This document shows positions 26,126 through 34,250 of a DNA stretch of 64,000 nt, one piece after another. How positions within the stretch are numbered: position 1 is the stretch's first letter; every line of letters begins with the position of its first letter. The stretch comes from Longitalea arenae. GTDB lineage: Bacteria; Bacteroidota; Bacteroidia; Chitinophagales; Chitinophagaceae. The stretch is taken from contig NZ_JAFFJX010000001.1 in assembly GCF_016924755.1 (NCBI RefSeq), forward strand, positions 248,001 through 312,000. Direction: 5' to 3'. Position numbers and translations under genes: made by a program. The notes beneath the pieces were generated by a model. The model ran no database searches and was not told the origin of the DNA. It worked only from the letters and a program-made list of their open reading frames with translations.

Positions 26126-27115
26126 ATGGAATATAGAAGACTTGGACGATCAGGATTACAGTTGAGTGTTCTTTCCTTTGGCAGCTGGGTAACTTTTCAC
26201 AAACAAATTGACGATAGTATAGCAGATGCATTGATGGGAATTTCATACGATGCGGGTATTAATTTTTTTGATAATGCGGAAGGTTACGCAGGCGGCGAAA
26301 GTGAGAAAATGATGGGGCGGGTATTGAAGAAAAAGAATTGGGACCGCAGTTCCTACGTGGTTTCATCTAAAGTATTTTTTGGTACCCGCGGCAAGGCTGC
26401 GAAACCCAATCAAACGGGGCTCAGCAGAAAGCATATGGTGGAAGCCTGCCATGAGGCGCTGGAAAGGCTGCAGCTCGATTACCTGGACCTTTATTTCTGT
26501 CATCGTCCCGACCCTGCCGTGCCTATTGAAGAAGTGGTATGGACGATGCACAATCTTATACAGCAGGGAAAGATCCTGTATTGGGGAACCAGTCAGTGGA
26601 GTGGCGCCGAGATCATGGAAGCGCACCGGGTGGCGCAACAGTATTGCCTGATCGGCCCTGCTATGGAGCAACCCCAGTACAATATGTTCGAACGCTATAA
26701 AATGGAAATGGATTATCTGCCGGTATTTCAAAATGTGGGTTTGGGAACTACCATCTGGAGCCCGCTGGCTGCCGGCTTTTTAACCGGTAAGTATAATGAC
26801 GGTATACCGGAAGAGTCGCGCCTGGCCATTGCAGGCTTTGGCTGGTTGAAGGAGAGATGGATCCAGGATGAAAAAATAAAAAAGGTAAAACAGCTGGCAG
26901 TGTTGGCAAAACAATTAAACGTTTCTTTAGCGGCACTGGCCATTGCCTGGACTATCAAGAACCCACATGTAACTACCGCCATTCTGGGTGCTACCAAAGC
27001 TGAACAGTTGCGGGAGAACCTGAAAGCAATGACTGTGCTGCCTTTGTTAACGGCCCAGGTGATGGATGAAATTGAGAACATACTGCAGAACAAGCCTTAT
27101 ATGGATCTTGCCTGA
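26126..27115 (+). CDS. Aldo/keto reductase, Kv-beta-like
   Basis: Start ATG 26126 (MEYRRLGRSGLQLSVLSFGSW) is typical for the family; the open frame to 26030 crosses the promoter. The product has 329 aa. It carries INFFDNAEGYAGGESEKMMG (catalytic Asp and Tyr), the Lys in VVSSKVFF, FCHRPDP (His), then YWGTSQWSGAEI and YNMFERYKMEMDYL. These are closest to the potassium-channel beta-subunit/YghZ-like subgroup of NADPH-dependent reductases. It probably reduces small aldehydes or ketones. Followed by a strong terminator. Confidence 0.95.
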   Translation: MEYRRLGRSGLQLSVLSFGSWVTFHKQIDDSIADALMGISYDAGINFFDNAEGYAGGESEKMMGRVLKKKNWDRSSYVVSSKVFFGTRGKAAKPNQTGLSRKHMVEACHEALERLQLDYLDLYFCHRPDPAVPIEEVVWTMHNLIQQGKILYWGTSQWSGAEIMEAHRVAQQYCLIGPAMEQPQYNMFERYKMEMDYLPVFQNVGLGTTIWSPLAAGFLTGKYNDGIPEESRLAIAGFGWLKERWIQDEKIKKVKQLAVLAKQLNVSLAALAIAWTIKNPHVTTAILGATKAEQLRENLKAMTVLPLLTAQVMDEIENILQNKPYMDLA

Positions 27116-27213
27116 TGACAACTATAATATTTGTAATACTAACAATAATAAACGGTGTCATTGCTTAAGCTGTACACTTAAGCATAGTAATGATATTTGT
27201 GCTACCAACATTT

Positions 27214-27243
27214 AACCCGCCTTGTAAGGGGCGGGTTTTTTTA
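27214..27243 (+). terminator. Rho-independent terminator
   Basis: AACCCGCC (27214-27221) pairs with GGCGGGTT (27230-27237) across an 8-nt loop and is followed by a T-run. It terminates the aldo/keto reductase transcript. Confidence 0.9.
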
Positions 27244-27517
27244 TTGGTTGCATGTAGCAGACGGTATAACATTGGCGGAATGTCGTGATTGTGGTTGCTG
27301 ATCGTGTAGATACATGGGTTATGATCAAAGGCAATTATTCTTTAATACAATTTTTAATGGCAACGTTAATGCCTGGGCTAATTGTGATTACAGGTTTGGT
27401 AAATGGATCATTTAAGTAATTGATGCCATAGGCCTGGGGTAACGTGTTTGTACATACTGGTAATTTCATCAACTAACGGTGACATGTACGTATGGATGGC
27501 CCTTAGTAATAATGCTA

Positions 27518-27548
27518 TTGTGTTGTATTTGACGGTTGAATATCTTTG
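27518..27548 (+). promoter_or_regulatory. Orphan consensus promoter
   Basis: TTG (27518-27520), a 20-nt spacer and TATCTTTG (27541-27548) fit the Bacteroidota promoter exactly, yet no annotated-size gene follows for more than 1.2 kb. The only candidate product is the small frame at 27602. Confidence 0.55.
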
Positions 27549-27601
27549 ATACATAAAGTCAGCAATGCGCACACATCGTTGCCTTAAGAAAGCCTTTAAC
27601 T

Positions 27602-27766
27602 ATGAAAACTGAACCGAACCTGTTCCTGTTAGCCGAACATACTATGGCTGATTTCTTTTTGCACGCTGCCCTTGATTCTTTTATAATTTATTCCCCATTT
27701 ATTAAGAAAATTAAAGCAGACGGTGTTATACATCAGGCTGCTGTTGCCAGGAGCCATTTTCATTAA
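27602..27766 (+). CDS. Candidate small protein (54 aa), unknown
   Basis: The frame reads MKTEPNLFLLAEHTMADFFL and ends VARSHFH. It begins 53 nt after a consensus promoter and ends 95 nt before a GC-rich hairpin, so promoter, frame and hairpin could form one small transcription unit. It has no signal peptide; a central FIIYSPFIKKIK is mildly hydrophobic-basic. I do not recognise it, and a frame this short may be chance; the transcript may instead be a non-coding RNA. Confidence 0.25.
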   Translation: MKTEPNLFLLAEHTMADFFLHAALDSFIIYSPFIKKIKADGVIHQAAVARSHFH

Positions 27767-27860
27767 AGTCAGTGGAACATTCGATTACTGTTTTCAGCAT
27801 ACATAATGATATTTTTTTCAAAAGTCTCTAATAGGGGTTAAATAGTGCATAGGGCAAAAG

Positions 27861-27890
27861 GCCGCCCTTTTTCAAGGGCGGCAAATTTTT
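27861..27890 (+). terminator. GC-rich hairpin, probable terminator
   Basis: GCCGCCCTT (27861-27869) pairs perfectly with AAGGGCGGC (27874-27882) around TTTC; AAATTTTT follows. It is the probable 3' end of the transcript from the orphan promoter at 27518. Confidence 0.6.
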
Positions 27891-27952
27891 AAATTAGCCG
27901 GGAAGTCAATGATACGGTACCCCCTGAACAGATGAATGTTATTAAATAAGAA

Positions 27953-27974
27953 AACCGGCTTAGAGAAGCCGGTT
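27953..27974 (-). terminator. Hairpin, probable minus-strand terminator
   Basis: AACCGGCTT (27953-27961) pairs perfectly with AAGCCGGTT (27966-27974) around AGAG. Read on the minus strand the stem is followed by TTCTTATTT, which suits termination of a transcript from the right, such as one carrying the 28015-28137 frame. Confidence 0.6.
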
Positions 27975-28014
27975 CATACCCTGATATTATTAAATGAGAA
28001 CTAAGTGACTGAAG

Positions 28015-28137
28015 TTATAACCTAAGCTCCGCTTTTACATCCTTTCTTCCATATTGCTCCTGGAACCAGGTTATAGAAAATGGCATGCAGTCAACCAGAA
28101 CTTGTATAAACACCATTGAAACGATAATACGTTTCAT
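28015..28137 (-). CDS. Candidate small secreted protein (40 aa), unknown
   Basis: The minus-strand frame begins MKRIIVSMVFIQVLVDCMPF, a good short signal or lipobox-like segment, and ends in a charged QYGRKDVKAELRL. A perfect hairpin with a T-rich tail lies 41 nt after the stop on the same strand. No consensus promoter was found upstream. Composition and the terminator favour expression, but length leaves chance open. Confidence 0.3.
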   Translation of the reverse strand: MKRIIVSMVFIQVLVDCMPFSITWFQEQYGRKDVKAELRL

Positions 28138-28695
28138 TTATTATGTGATTTGAATTAAAATTTTCAGCTTACTTCAAAAAACCGTGAATAATGTTCCTGC
28201 GCTGATGGGGCGCGGGTTCCAGCGGTTTTAGATGGCTGGTAAACCTTTATGGTGCGGATCATTTGAGCTTGCCTGGTTACTATGCAAACTTGCACACCGC
28301 TGAAATGGGGCGGGCACTAACAGCTCGAATTCATTGGTTGCGTATAAAATGATCAACCAATCAGGTTCGCTCAGGGCCACTAAAATTTAAGATCCGGGTG
28401 GCGAATGCCCGCCGGGGCGCGAGGTGCTTAGCGTTCAATTGATATAAATAACCTTACAGTTGTTAGTGTAACCATATTAGCAACAGGCGCATTAAAATAG
28501 TCAGCCTGCTCTATCCTTTTTAAACGCCGGGAACCGCTCTGCCGGTTTTTGCAAGGCCTGCTTTTGTTATTTAATTGTTATTGGAAAAAATTGGTCGCGC
28601 CTTTTTTCACACGCGCATCGCTTGCAGTGAATTCCATCCATCTGCTTTTAAATCAATCTGCTAATGGTAGTTTTTCTCAAACATTCGTATCGGTG

Positions 28696-28719
28696 CACCG
28701 TTGCCGTTTTGCAACGGTG
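28696..28719. promoter_or_regulatory. Perfect 9-bp hairpin upstream of tetR promoter
   Basis: CACCGTTGC (28696-28704) and GCAACGGTG (28711-28719) form a perfect stem with a 6-nt loop, about 35 bp before the tetR promoter. It could be a second operator or a terminator insulating the efflux operon. Confidence 0.45.
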
Positions 28720-28746
28720 TGTAGAAAATCACTGTCCTGAAATTAC

Positions 28747-28779
28747 TTAAACGTTTGTTTAATTTAAACGTTTGTTTAA
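28747..28779 (+). promoter_or_regulatory. Tandem operator overlapping the tetR promoter
   Basis: The 16-mer TTAAACGTTTGTTTAA occurs twice, at 28747-28762 and 28764-28779, a 17-bp period. Each copy contains the palindrome AAACGTTT. The copies cover the -33 and -7 boxes, so bound repressor would block RNA polymerase. The natural ligand-responsive factor is the TetR protein encoded immediately downstream. Confidence 0.7.
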
Positions 28780-28784
28780 TTTTG
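28754..28784 (+). promoter_or_regulatory. Promoter of the tetR-efflux operon
   Basis: TTTG (28754-28757), a 19-nt spacer and TAATTTTG (28777-28784) fit the Bacteroidota consensus. The ATG at 28808 follows after 23 nt. Both boxes lie in the tandem operator. Confidence 0.78.
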
Positions 28785-28807
28785 GGTCCCCAAAAGAAAG
28801 ATCTTAT

Positions 28808-29449
28808 ATGTCACTCACGGAAAAAGTAGATAAAAGGACACACATCCTCTCGGTTGCAGAGCAACTGTTTGCAGAAAATGGATTTGATGGGACTTCTGTG
28901 CGGGATATTGCGCAACTCGCTAACGTTAATCTTGCCATGATCTCTTATTACTTCGGATCAAAAGAAAAGTTACTGGAAGCATTGATCGAAGACAGGGCCG
29001 GCTACACGCTGGGTATACTGGAAGAATTAAGTAAGGATCAAACCCTTACTCCCTGGGACAAAATAGACCGTGTGGTTGAGTTTTATGTGGATAAGATAAT
29101 GAACAATTACCGGTTCCATTGCATCATGTCGCAGCAATACAATCACAGCCGGTCAACGGAAATAAAAGAGCTCATTATCAATATCAAGCTGCGAAACCTG
29201 GAGCAGATAAAAAAGGTGATCACCGATGGGCAGAAGAAGAAAGTATTTCGTAAGGTGGATATAGAATTTACCATGGCGAGTATGTTTGGCACCCTTACCC
29301 AGATCGTGAACTCAAAAACCTTGTATTGCCGCCTGATGAAAGTCGATGAAACAGATGAACCGAGTTTTCGCAAAAAGATCGCTCCGCGGTTAAAAACACA
29401 TTTGAAACAAATGATGCGGGCGCACCTGGACATTAAAAATGAAGAATAA
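28808..29449 (+). CDS. TetR/AcrR-family transcriptional repressor
   Basis: Start ATG 28808 is set by the promoter; an earlier in-frame TTG at 28772 lies inside it. The 213-aa product has the N-terminal helix-turn-helix HILSVAEQLFAENGFDGTSVRDIAQLANVNLAMISYYFGSKEKLLEALI (about 10-60) and a helical ligand-binding remainder. It probably represses its own promoter and the efflux genes through the tandem operator, with release by a toxic ligand. The operon arrangement (regulator, TolC, EmrA, EmrB) supports this. Ligand unknown. Confidence 0.93.
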   Translation: MSLTEKVDKRTHILSVAEQLFAENGFDGTSVRDIAQLANVNLAMISYYFGSKEKLLEALIEDRAGYTLGILEELSKDQTLTPWDKIDRVVEFYVDKIMNNYRFHCIMSQQYNHSRSTEIKELIINIKLRNLEQIKKVITDGQKKKVFRKVDIEFTMASMFGTLTQIVNSKTLYCRLMKVDETDEPSFRKKIAPRLKTHLKQMMRAHLDIKNEE

Positions 29450-29468
29450 CATTTAATATATAGATCGC

Positions 29469-30800
29469 ATGAACTTGAAAAAGAAAATAGTTTCGGGATT
29501 AGCCTTATTACTGAGCATTTTTTCCGCCGGTGCGCAAAGCCGGACGATCAGTTTGGAAGAAGCGGTTAAGCTGGGCGTGCAGAATAGCAAACAACTGAAG
29601 CTGTCGCAAAATAAGATCGAGCAGGCGGTCTCCCAACTGGAGCAGGCCAAAGATGAATCATTGCCCACCGCCAAAGTAAGCGCAGGTTATAGTCATGCCC
29701 TGATGTTACAGCGGAATTTTGCCCTGCCTTCGGCAGACGGTTCAGATCCCAAGAGCATAAAGTTTCCCTTTGATAACACCTTGTACCAGGCAACCGTGAG
29801 CATTAACCAGCCCATCTTCGCCGGCCATCGTTTTCGCTATGCACGTGAATCGGCCAACCTGCTGATCCAAAGCAGTAAGCTGAATGCAGAAAGCGACAGG
29901 GATGAAATTGTATACAATGTTATCAATGCCTATATCAACTTCTATAAGATCCAGCAGAACCAGAAAATAGTAGCGCAAAACCTGGAAGATGTGGATCAGA
30001 AATTGACAGAGATAAAGAAGTTTGAAAGCCAGGGCTTGGCAACCAGGAACGATGTATTGCGCTTTCAGCTGCAAAAGTCAAACATACAATTGCAACAGAT
30101 TGAATTAGATAATACCCGCAAAGTGGTGAATTATAACCTGAATATCTTGCTGGGTCTGCCAGATAGTACAACCATACAGGTACAGGACGTAGTTTATAAG
30201 CTGGACATCACAGAAAGACCGGAAGTTTATATGAAGCAGGCCCTGCAAGATAGAAAGGAATTCGGTTCGCTGAATTATCAGAACAAACTGGCCGAAGTGA
30301 ATATCAAAAAGGTGCACGATGAAAAATTGCCTACGGTAGGCGTTGGCGGTAACCTGTATTACATTAACCCTACAAAAGCGTTGTTTCCCAAAGGATCTAC
30401 CTACCTGGCGCCTTTTGTTGTAGGCGTAAATGCAAGCTGGGACATTACCGGTTTCTTCAAGAACAAGAACAGATTATCAGAGGCCAACTTACAAAAGCAG
30501 GAAGTAGCTGCGAGCCGCGATATTCTTACCGACCGCGTGAAAATGGATGTGAATAAATCCTATACCCAATACCAACAGGCTTTGGAAAAAATAAAATTAT
30601 TGAACGACGCGGTGGTTCAGGCCACGGAAAACGAACGGATAACCGAATCGAAGTTCAAGAACAACCTGGCTACCACTACTGACCGGATAGATGCACAAAC
30701 CCTGTTGTATGAATCACGGTTGAACCTCGAGCTGGCCAAAGCCGATGCTACCGCCGCTTATTATACCCTTTTGAAAACAACCGGACATATTCAACCCTAA
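29469..30800 (+). CDS. TolC-family outer-membrane efflux protein
   Basis: This 443-aa protein has signal MNLKKKIVSGLALLLSIFSAGAQ, then two TolC/OEP repeats with long amphipathic helices: ISLEEAVKLGVQNSKQLKLSQNKIEQAVSQLEQAKDE and YNVINAYINFYKIQQNQK in the first, and NRLSEANLQKQEVAASRDILTDRVKMDVNKSYTQYQQA in the second. It forms the outer-membrane exit duct of a tripartite pump. It starts 19 nt after tetR and precedes the adaptor and MFS pump. Confidence 0.95.
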   Translation: MNLKKKIVSGLALLLSIFSAGAQSRTISLEEAVKLGVQNSKQLKLSQNKIEQAVSQLEQAKDESLPTAKVSAGYSHALMLQRNFALPSADGSDPKSIKFPFDNTLYQATVSINQPIFAGHRFRYARESANLLIQSSKLNAESDRDEIVYNVINAYINFYKIQQNQKIVAQNLEDVDQKLTEIKKFESQGLATRNDVLRFQLQKSNIQLQQIELDNTRKVVNYNLNILLGLPDSTTIQVQDVVYKLDITERPEVYMKQALQDRKEFGSLNYQNKLAEVNIKKVHDEKLPTVGVGGNLYYINPTKALFPKGSTYLAPFVVGVNASWDITGFFKNKNRLSEANLQKQEVAASRDILTDRVKMDVNKSYTQYQQALEKIKLLNDAVVQATENERITESKFKNNLATTTDRIDAQTLLYESRLNLELAKADATAAYYTLLKTTGHIQP

Positions 30801-30830
30801 CCATTTAAAAAAGCATTAAAGAGATATTGT

Positions 30831-31883
30831 ATGAGCGAAGCAAAAAAGAGTAAAGGAAAAAAGATCATTTTCCCGATCATTTTGGGGCTGGTATTAGTTG
30901 GCGCCCTGGCCTTTACGGCCAAAGAATATTTTTATGGTAAGAGCCATGAAGAAACAGACAATGCACAAATAGATGCCGATATCAGTCCGGTAGTGACCAG
31001 GGTCAGCGGCTATGTCAAAGAGATCCGTTTTACCGATAACCAGTTTGTAAAAGCAGGGGATACCCTGGTAGTGCTGGACGACCGCGATTTCCAGATCAAG
31101 CTGAAGCAGGCCGAAGCTGCGCTGGCCGTGGCCAAACAATCGGTGAATGTATCACAATACGCAGTAGCCGAAGCCAGAACCGGCATTGCCACTGCACAGG
31201 CAAATATTAAAACAGCCGAAGTACGCGTGTGGAAAGCAAACGAAGACTTTAAACGCTATCAGGCCCTTTACGAAGATCATGCCATCACCAAGGCGCAGTT
31301 TGATGCGGCCAAAGCCGAGAAAGATGCGGCAGAAGCTGCTCTGCATGCTGCAGAAACACAGGTTCCGGTGATCACTGAAAAAGTAAGCACCAACCGTCAG
31401 CAGGTACAGGCCACTGCCTCGAACATCGGCTTGCGCGAGGCAGATATCGATTATGCCAAATTGCAGTTAAGCTATACAGTTATTACAGCTCCTACGGATG
31501 GTATCGTTTCCAAAAAAACCATTCAACCGGGCCAATTGGTACAGGCTGGTCAGTCCCTCTTTTCAATCGTCAACGACAATGGATTGTATTTGACCGCGAA
31601 TTTTAAAGAAACGCAAATTGAAAATATCAAAGTCGGCCAGACGGTGCATATCAATGTAGATGCATTTGCCGGTCATCCGATAAACGGTACGGTGGAATCA
31701 TTTGCAGGTGCAACCGGCGCCAAATTCTCATTACTGCCGCCCGATAATGCTACCGGCAACTTCGTAAAAGTGGTACAACGCATACCGGTTCGGATTAAGC
31801 TCGAAAAAGCAGATACGGAATTTGTAAGCCGTTTGCGCCCGGGCATGAGTGCCAAAGTGGTGGTGGATACCAGGAAATCATAA
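30831..31883 (+). CDS. EmrA/HlyD-type periplasmic adaptor
   Basis: This 350-aa protein has one N-terminal TM anchor (IIFPIILGLVLVGALAFTAKEYF), then EETDNAQIDADISPVVTRVSGYVKEIRFTDNQFVKAGDTLVVLDDRDF, the EmrA-like barrel-sandwich start. An alpha-helical hairpin rich in Ala/Glu/Lys (about 90-210) and a second lipoyl half (YTVITAPTDGIVSKKTIQPGQLVQAGQSLFSIV) follow. It links the MFS pump to TolC. A 30-nt gap separates it from the tolC-like gene. Confidence 0.95.
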   Translation: MSEAKKSKGKKIIFPIILGLVLVGALAFTAKEYFYGKSHEETDNAQIDADISPVVTRVSGYVKEIRFTDNQFVKAGDTLVVLDDRDFQIKLKQAEAALAVAKQSVNVSQYAVAEARTGIATAQANIKTAEVRVWKANEDFKRYQALYEDHAITKAQFDAAKAEKDAAEAALHAAETQVPVITEKVSTNRQQVQATASNIGLREADIDYAKLQLSYTVITAPTDGIVSKKTIQPGQLVQAGQSLFSIVNDNGLYLTANFKETQIENIKVGQTVHINVDAFAGHPINGTVESFAGATGAKFSLLPPDNATGNFVKVVQRIPVRIKLEKADTEFVSRLRPGMSAKVVVDTRKS

Positions 31884-32068
31884 AAGTGGAAGGCTCAATG
31901 CTGAAGCCGGAGGTTAAAACGCCGCTATAATTGCCGGTATTCAATGTTACGTTAAACATTAGGCTTTCAGCATGCCGCCGCGGCTTAGTTTCATAAAAGC
32001 CCTTTGAAGGAGGGCATAGCGGCTGGACTGAGCAAGCCTTCCGTGTTAAGCATATTAAAATATTAAGA

Positions 32069-33616
32069 ATGGCAGAACAAGGATTTAGGAAATGGATCAT
32101 TACCATTACCGTGATCATGGCTTCTTTGCTGGAGTTGATTGACACCACCATTGTGAATGTGGCCCTGCCCGATATTATGGGCAACCTGGGTGCTACCCTG
32201 GAAGATGCCGGCTGGCTGGTGACCGGTTATGCCGTGGCCAACGTAATTGTATTGCCCATGTCGGGCTGGTTGGGTGATCGCTTTGGCAGAAAGAATTATT
32301 TTCTGGCCTCCATCCTCATCTTCACAGTGGCTTCTTATTTGTGCGGACAAGCAGGCACACTCACCGAACTGATCCTGTACAGGTTGCTGCAAGGCCTGGC
32401 CGGTGGCGGCTTATTGTCTACCGCGCAGGCCATTTTGATGGAGACCTGGCCCCGCGAGGAAATAGGAATGGCAACAGCCCTGTTTGGTTTAGGTGCAGTT
32501 GTAGGACCTACACTCGGCCCTACCATCGGGGGCTATATTGTTGACAATACCAACTGGCGGTATATCTTCTATGTAAATATTCCGGTAGGCGCAATTGCCG
32601 CATTTCTCGTATCGATGTTTGTGCGGGAGTCGCCTATGTTTGCGAAGGGAAAACCGATCGACTGGTGGGGTATCCTTTTGCTGGCGATTGGCGTGGGTAG
32701 TTTACAGGTAGTGCTGGAGAAAGGGGAAACCGAAGACTGGTTTGAAACACCTTATATCACCGTGCTTACGATCACGACCATCATGGCGGTAATTGGTTTT
32801 ATCTGGCGCGAGTTAAGTACCGATCACCCGGTAGTGGATTTTCGTATCCTGAAGAACCGGAGCTTTGCAATAGGTACCATTACTTCATTCGCCCTCGGAT
32901 TCGCTTTATACGGATCAGTGTTTATATTCCCCGTATTTTGTCAGAACCTCTTACATTTTACCGCCCTGCAAACCGGGCTGATCTTATTACCTGGTGGACT
33001 GGCTACCATTTTAATGATGCCCTTTGTAGGCGCCATGCTGAAGCGCGGTGTTCCGGCCCAGTATATGGCTACCGGCGGATTCTTTTTGTTCTTTGTATTC
33101 TGCTGGATGTTATCAAACAGTACCCTCGAATCAGGCACCGGCGATTTCTTCTGGCCTCTGATCATCCGGGGTATCGGAATGGCCATTCTCTTTGTTCCAT
33201 TGACCACATTGGCGGTACAGGGGCTTCAGGGCAAACAAATAGGGCAGGGAACCGGCTTGAACAATATGATGCGGCAGTTAGGCGGTTCTTTCGGCGTGGC
33301 CATTTTAACCACGCTTATCCACGTTAAGTCGGCCGAGGTGCGCACAGCGCTTTTGGGTAACACCAATCCCTTTAATCCCGCTTATGTGCAACGTAAGGAA
33401 GGCCTGGTGCAGTTGTTAATGGGCAAGGGATATTCTTTACTGGAAGCGCAGCAGGCCAGCGATCGCATGATGGAAGGAAATATTATCAGACAAACCATGC
33501 TGGTGACATATGACCATATGTACATGCTGATCGGGATCTTTGTACTCTTGGCTATACCGGTGATCTATTTGCAGAAGTTCAAGAAGAAGCCGGTGATCGT
33601 TGCAGATGCACATTAA
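32069..33616 (+). CDS. DHA2-family (EmrB/QacA-type) drug:proton antiporter
   Basis: This 515-aa membrane protein has about 14 hydrophobic segments. Motif LELIDTTIVNVALPDI (TM1) and motif A PMSGWLGDRFGRKN identify DHA2 transporters; GLGAVVGPTLGPTIGG is motif C of drug:proton antiporters. Together with the preceding adaptor and TolC genes it forms a tripartite multidrug pump. The 185-nt gap before it contains an AATGTT/AACATT inverted repeat (31943-31960) and no clear terminator. Substrates unknown. Confidence 0.95.
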   Translation: MAEQGFRKWIITITVIMASLLELIDTTIVNVALPDIMGNLGATLEDAGWLVTGYAVANVIVLPMSGWLGDRFGRKNYFLASILIFTVASYLCGQAGTLTELILYRLLQGLAGGGLLSTAQAILMETWPREEIGMATALFGLGAVVGPTLGPTIGGYIVDNTNWRYIFYVNIPVGAIAAFLVSMFVRESPMFAKGKPIDWWGILLLAIGVGSLQVVLEKGETEDWFETPYITVLTITTIMAVIGFIWRELSTDHPVVDFRILKNRSFAIGTITSFALGFALYGSVFIFPVFCQNLLHFTALQTGLILLPGGLATILMMPFVGAMLKRGVPAQYMATGGFFLFFVFCWMLSNSTLESGTGDFFWPLIIRGIGMAILFVPLTTLAVQGLQGKQIGQGTGLNNMMRQLGGSFGVAILTTLIHVKSAEVRTALLGNTNPFNPAYVQRKEGLVQLLMGKGYSLLEAQQASDRMMEGNIIRQTMLVTYDHMYMLIGIFVLLAIPVIYLQKFKKKPVIVADAH

Positions 33617-34250
33617 CAGGCCGTTAATAACTTAAGAAGTTTATAAGGGTGGGTTCCGTACCGGGGCTCACCTTCTTTTTTGCAATGAAACCGGGCCTGA
33701 AGCCAGGCGATGACACAGGTATAAAAAGAAACAATCCCGGAGGTATTCCGGGACTGTTTAAAAAGTTTGTACTAAACCTTACCAAGAAGGAACAGGGTTC
33801 ATCAGGAGGTACAAATTTTAAATCATTTTCAAAGGATGCCTGGATTAAGCGGATCTGGATTTTTGTTTGTCTCGATTGAATGATTCAGGAACTGTACGGT
33901 TTTCAGGAACATTGGTTTTACTGGTCTTTCTTTGGATCTTGGATCTCCCGCTTGCAACGGGATTGGTCTTTCAGGATCTTGGTCGGTTTTTCTTGGATTG
34001 TTGGATCAGGTTTTTTGTTTGGATATTGGTGTTCTTGTAATCAATCAAACTTGACGATTACAAACATATTGTTAAAATAGTTGAATTGCAAGCGAACAAA
34101 CGCTTGATTTATACATTTCAGAAATTACCTGTGAAATAGTAAAACTACGTATTGTTGCAGGTGCTTGTACTTTAAGTTTCAATTTGACACTGAATTAGAA
34201 TAAATTGTAAGTCGCATTACGAATTGATTCACCGAAAAAACAACAACACT
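33617..34250 (+). other. Intergenic 0.6 kb with hairpins and a G/T-rich tract
   Basis: A GGTGGG...CTCACC hairpin with a T-rich tail (about 33647-33680) may terminate the efflux operon; TCCCGGA/TCCGGGA (33735-33741, 33747-33753) forms a second hairpin. From about 33855 to 34030 the plus strand is strongly T/G-rich and built of TTGGATC-like words, two of them in direct tandem at 33932-33945. Small frames here look accidental. Confidence 0.5.

Larger units (their letters stand above)
27244..28746. other. 1.5-kb gene-poor region
   Basis: No frame above about 65 codons is convincing. Visible contents are a consensus promoter (27518-27548), a 54-codon frame (27602-27766), two hairpins (27861-27882, 27953-27974), a 40-codon minus-strand frame (28015-28137) and a hairpin at 28696-28719. 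The rest is unassigned. Confidence 0.6.

Noticed and set aside
27335-27469. 44-codon minus-strand frame starting MKLPVCTNTLPQAYGINYLN
   Set aside because: Open and protein-like in composition, but it lacks a promoter, a signal peptide and a terminator of its own; length is within chance.
28549-28740. 63-codon plus-strand frame before tetR
   Set aside because: It covers the CACCGTTGC hairpin and ends just before the operator; no coding features.
33649-34080. Two small plus-strand frames after the efflux operon (76 and 66 codons)
   Set aside because: The first is cut through by two hairpins, the second lies in a T/G-rich low-complexity tract that explains its Trp/Phe/Gly-rich product.
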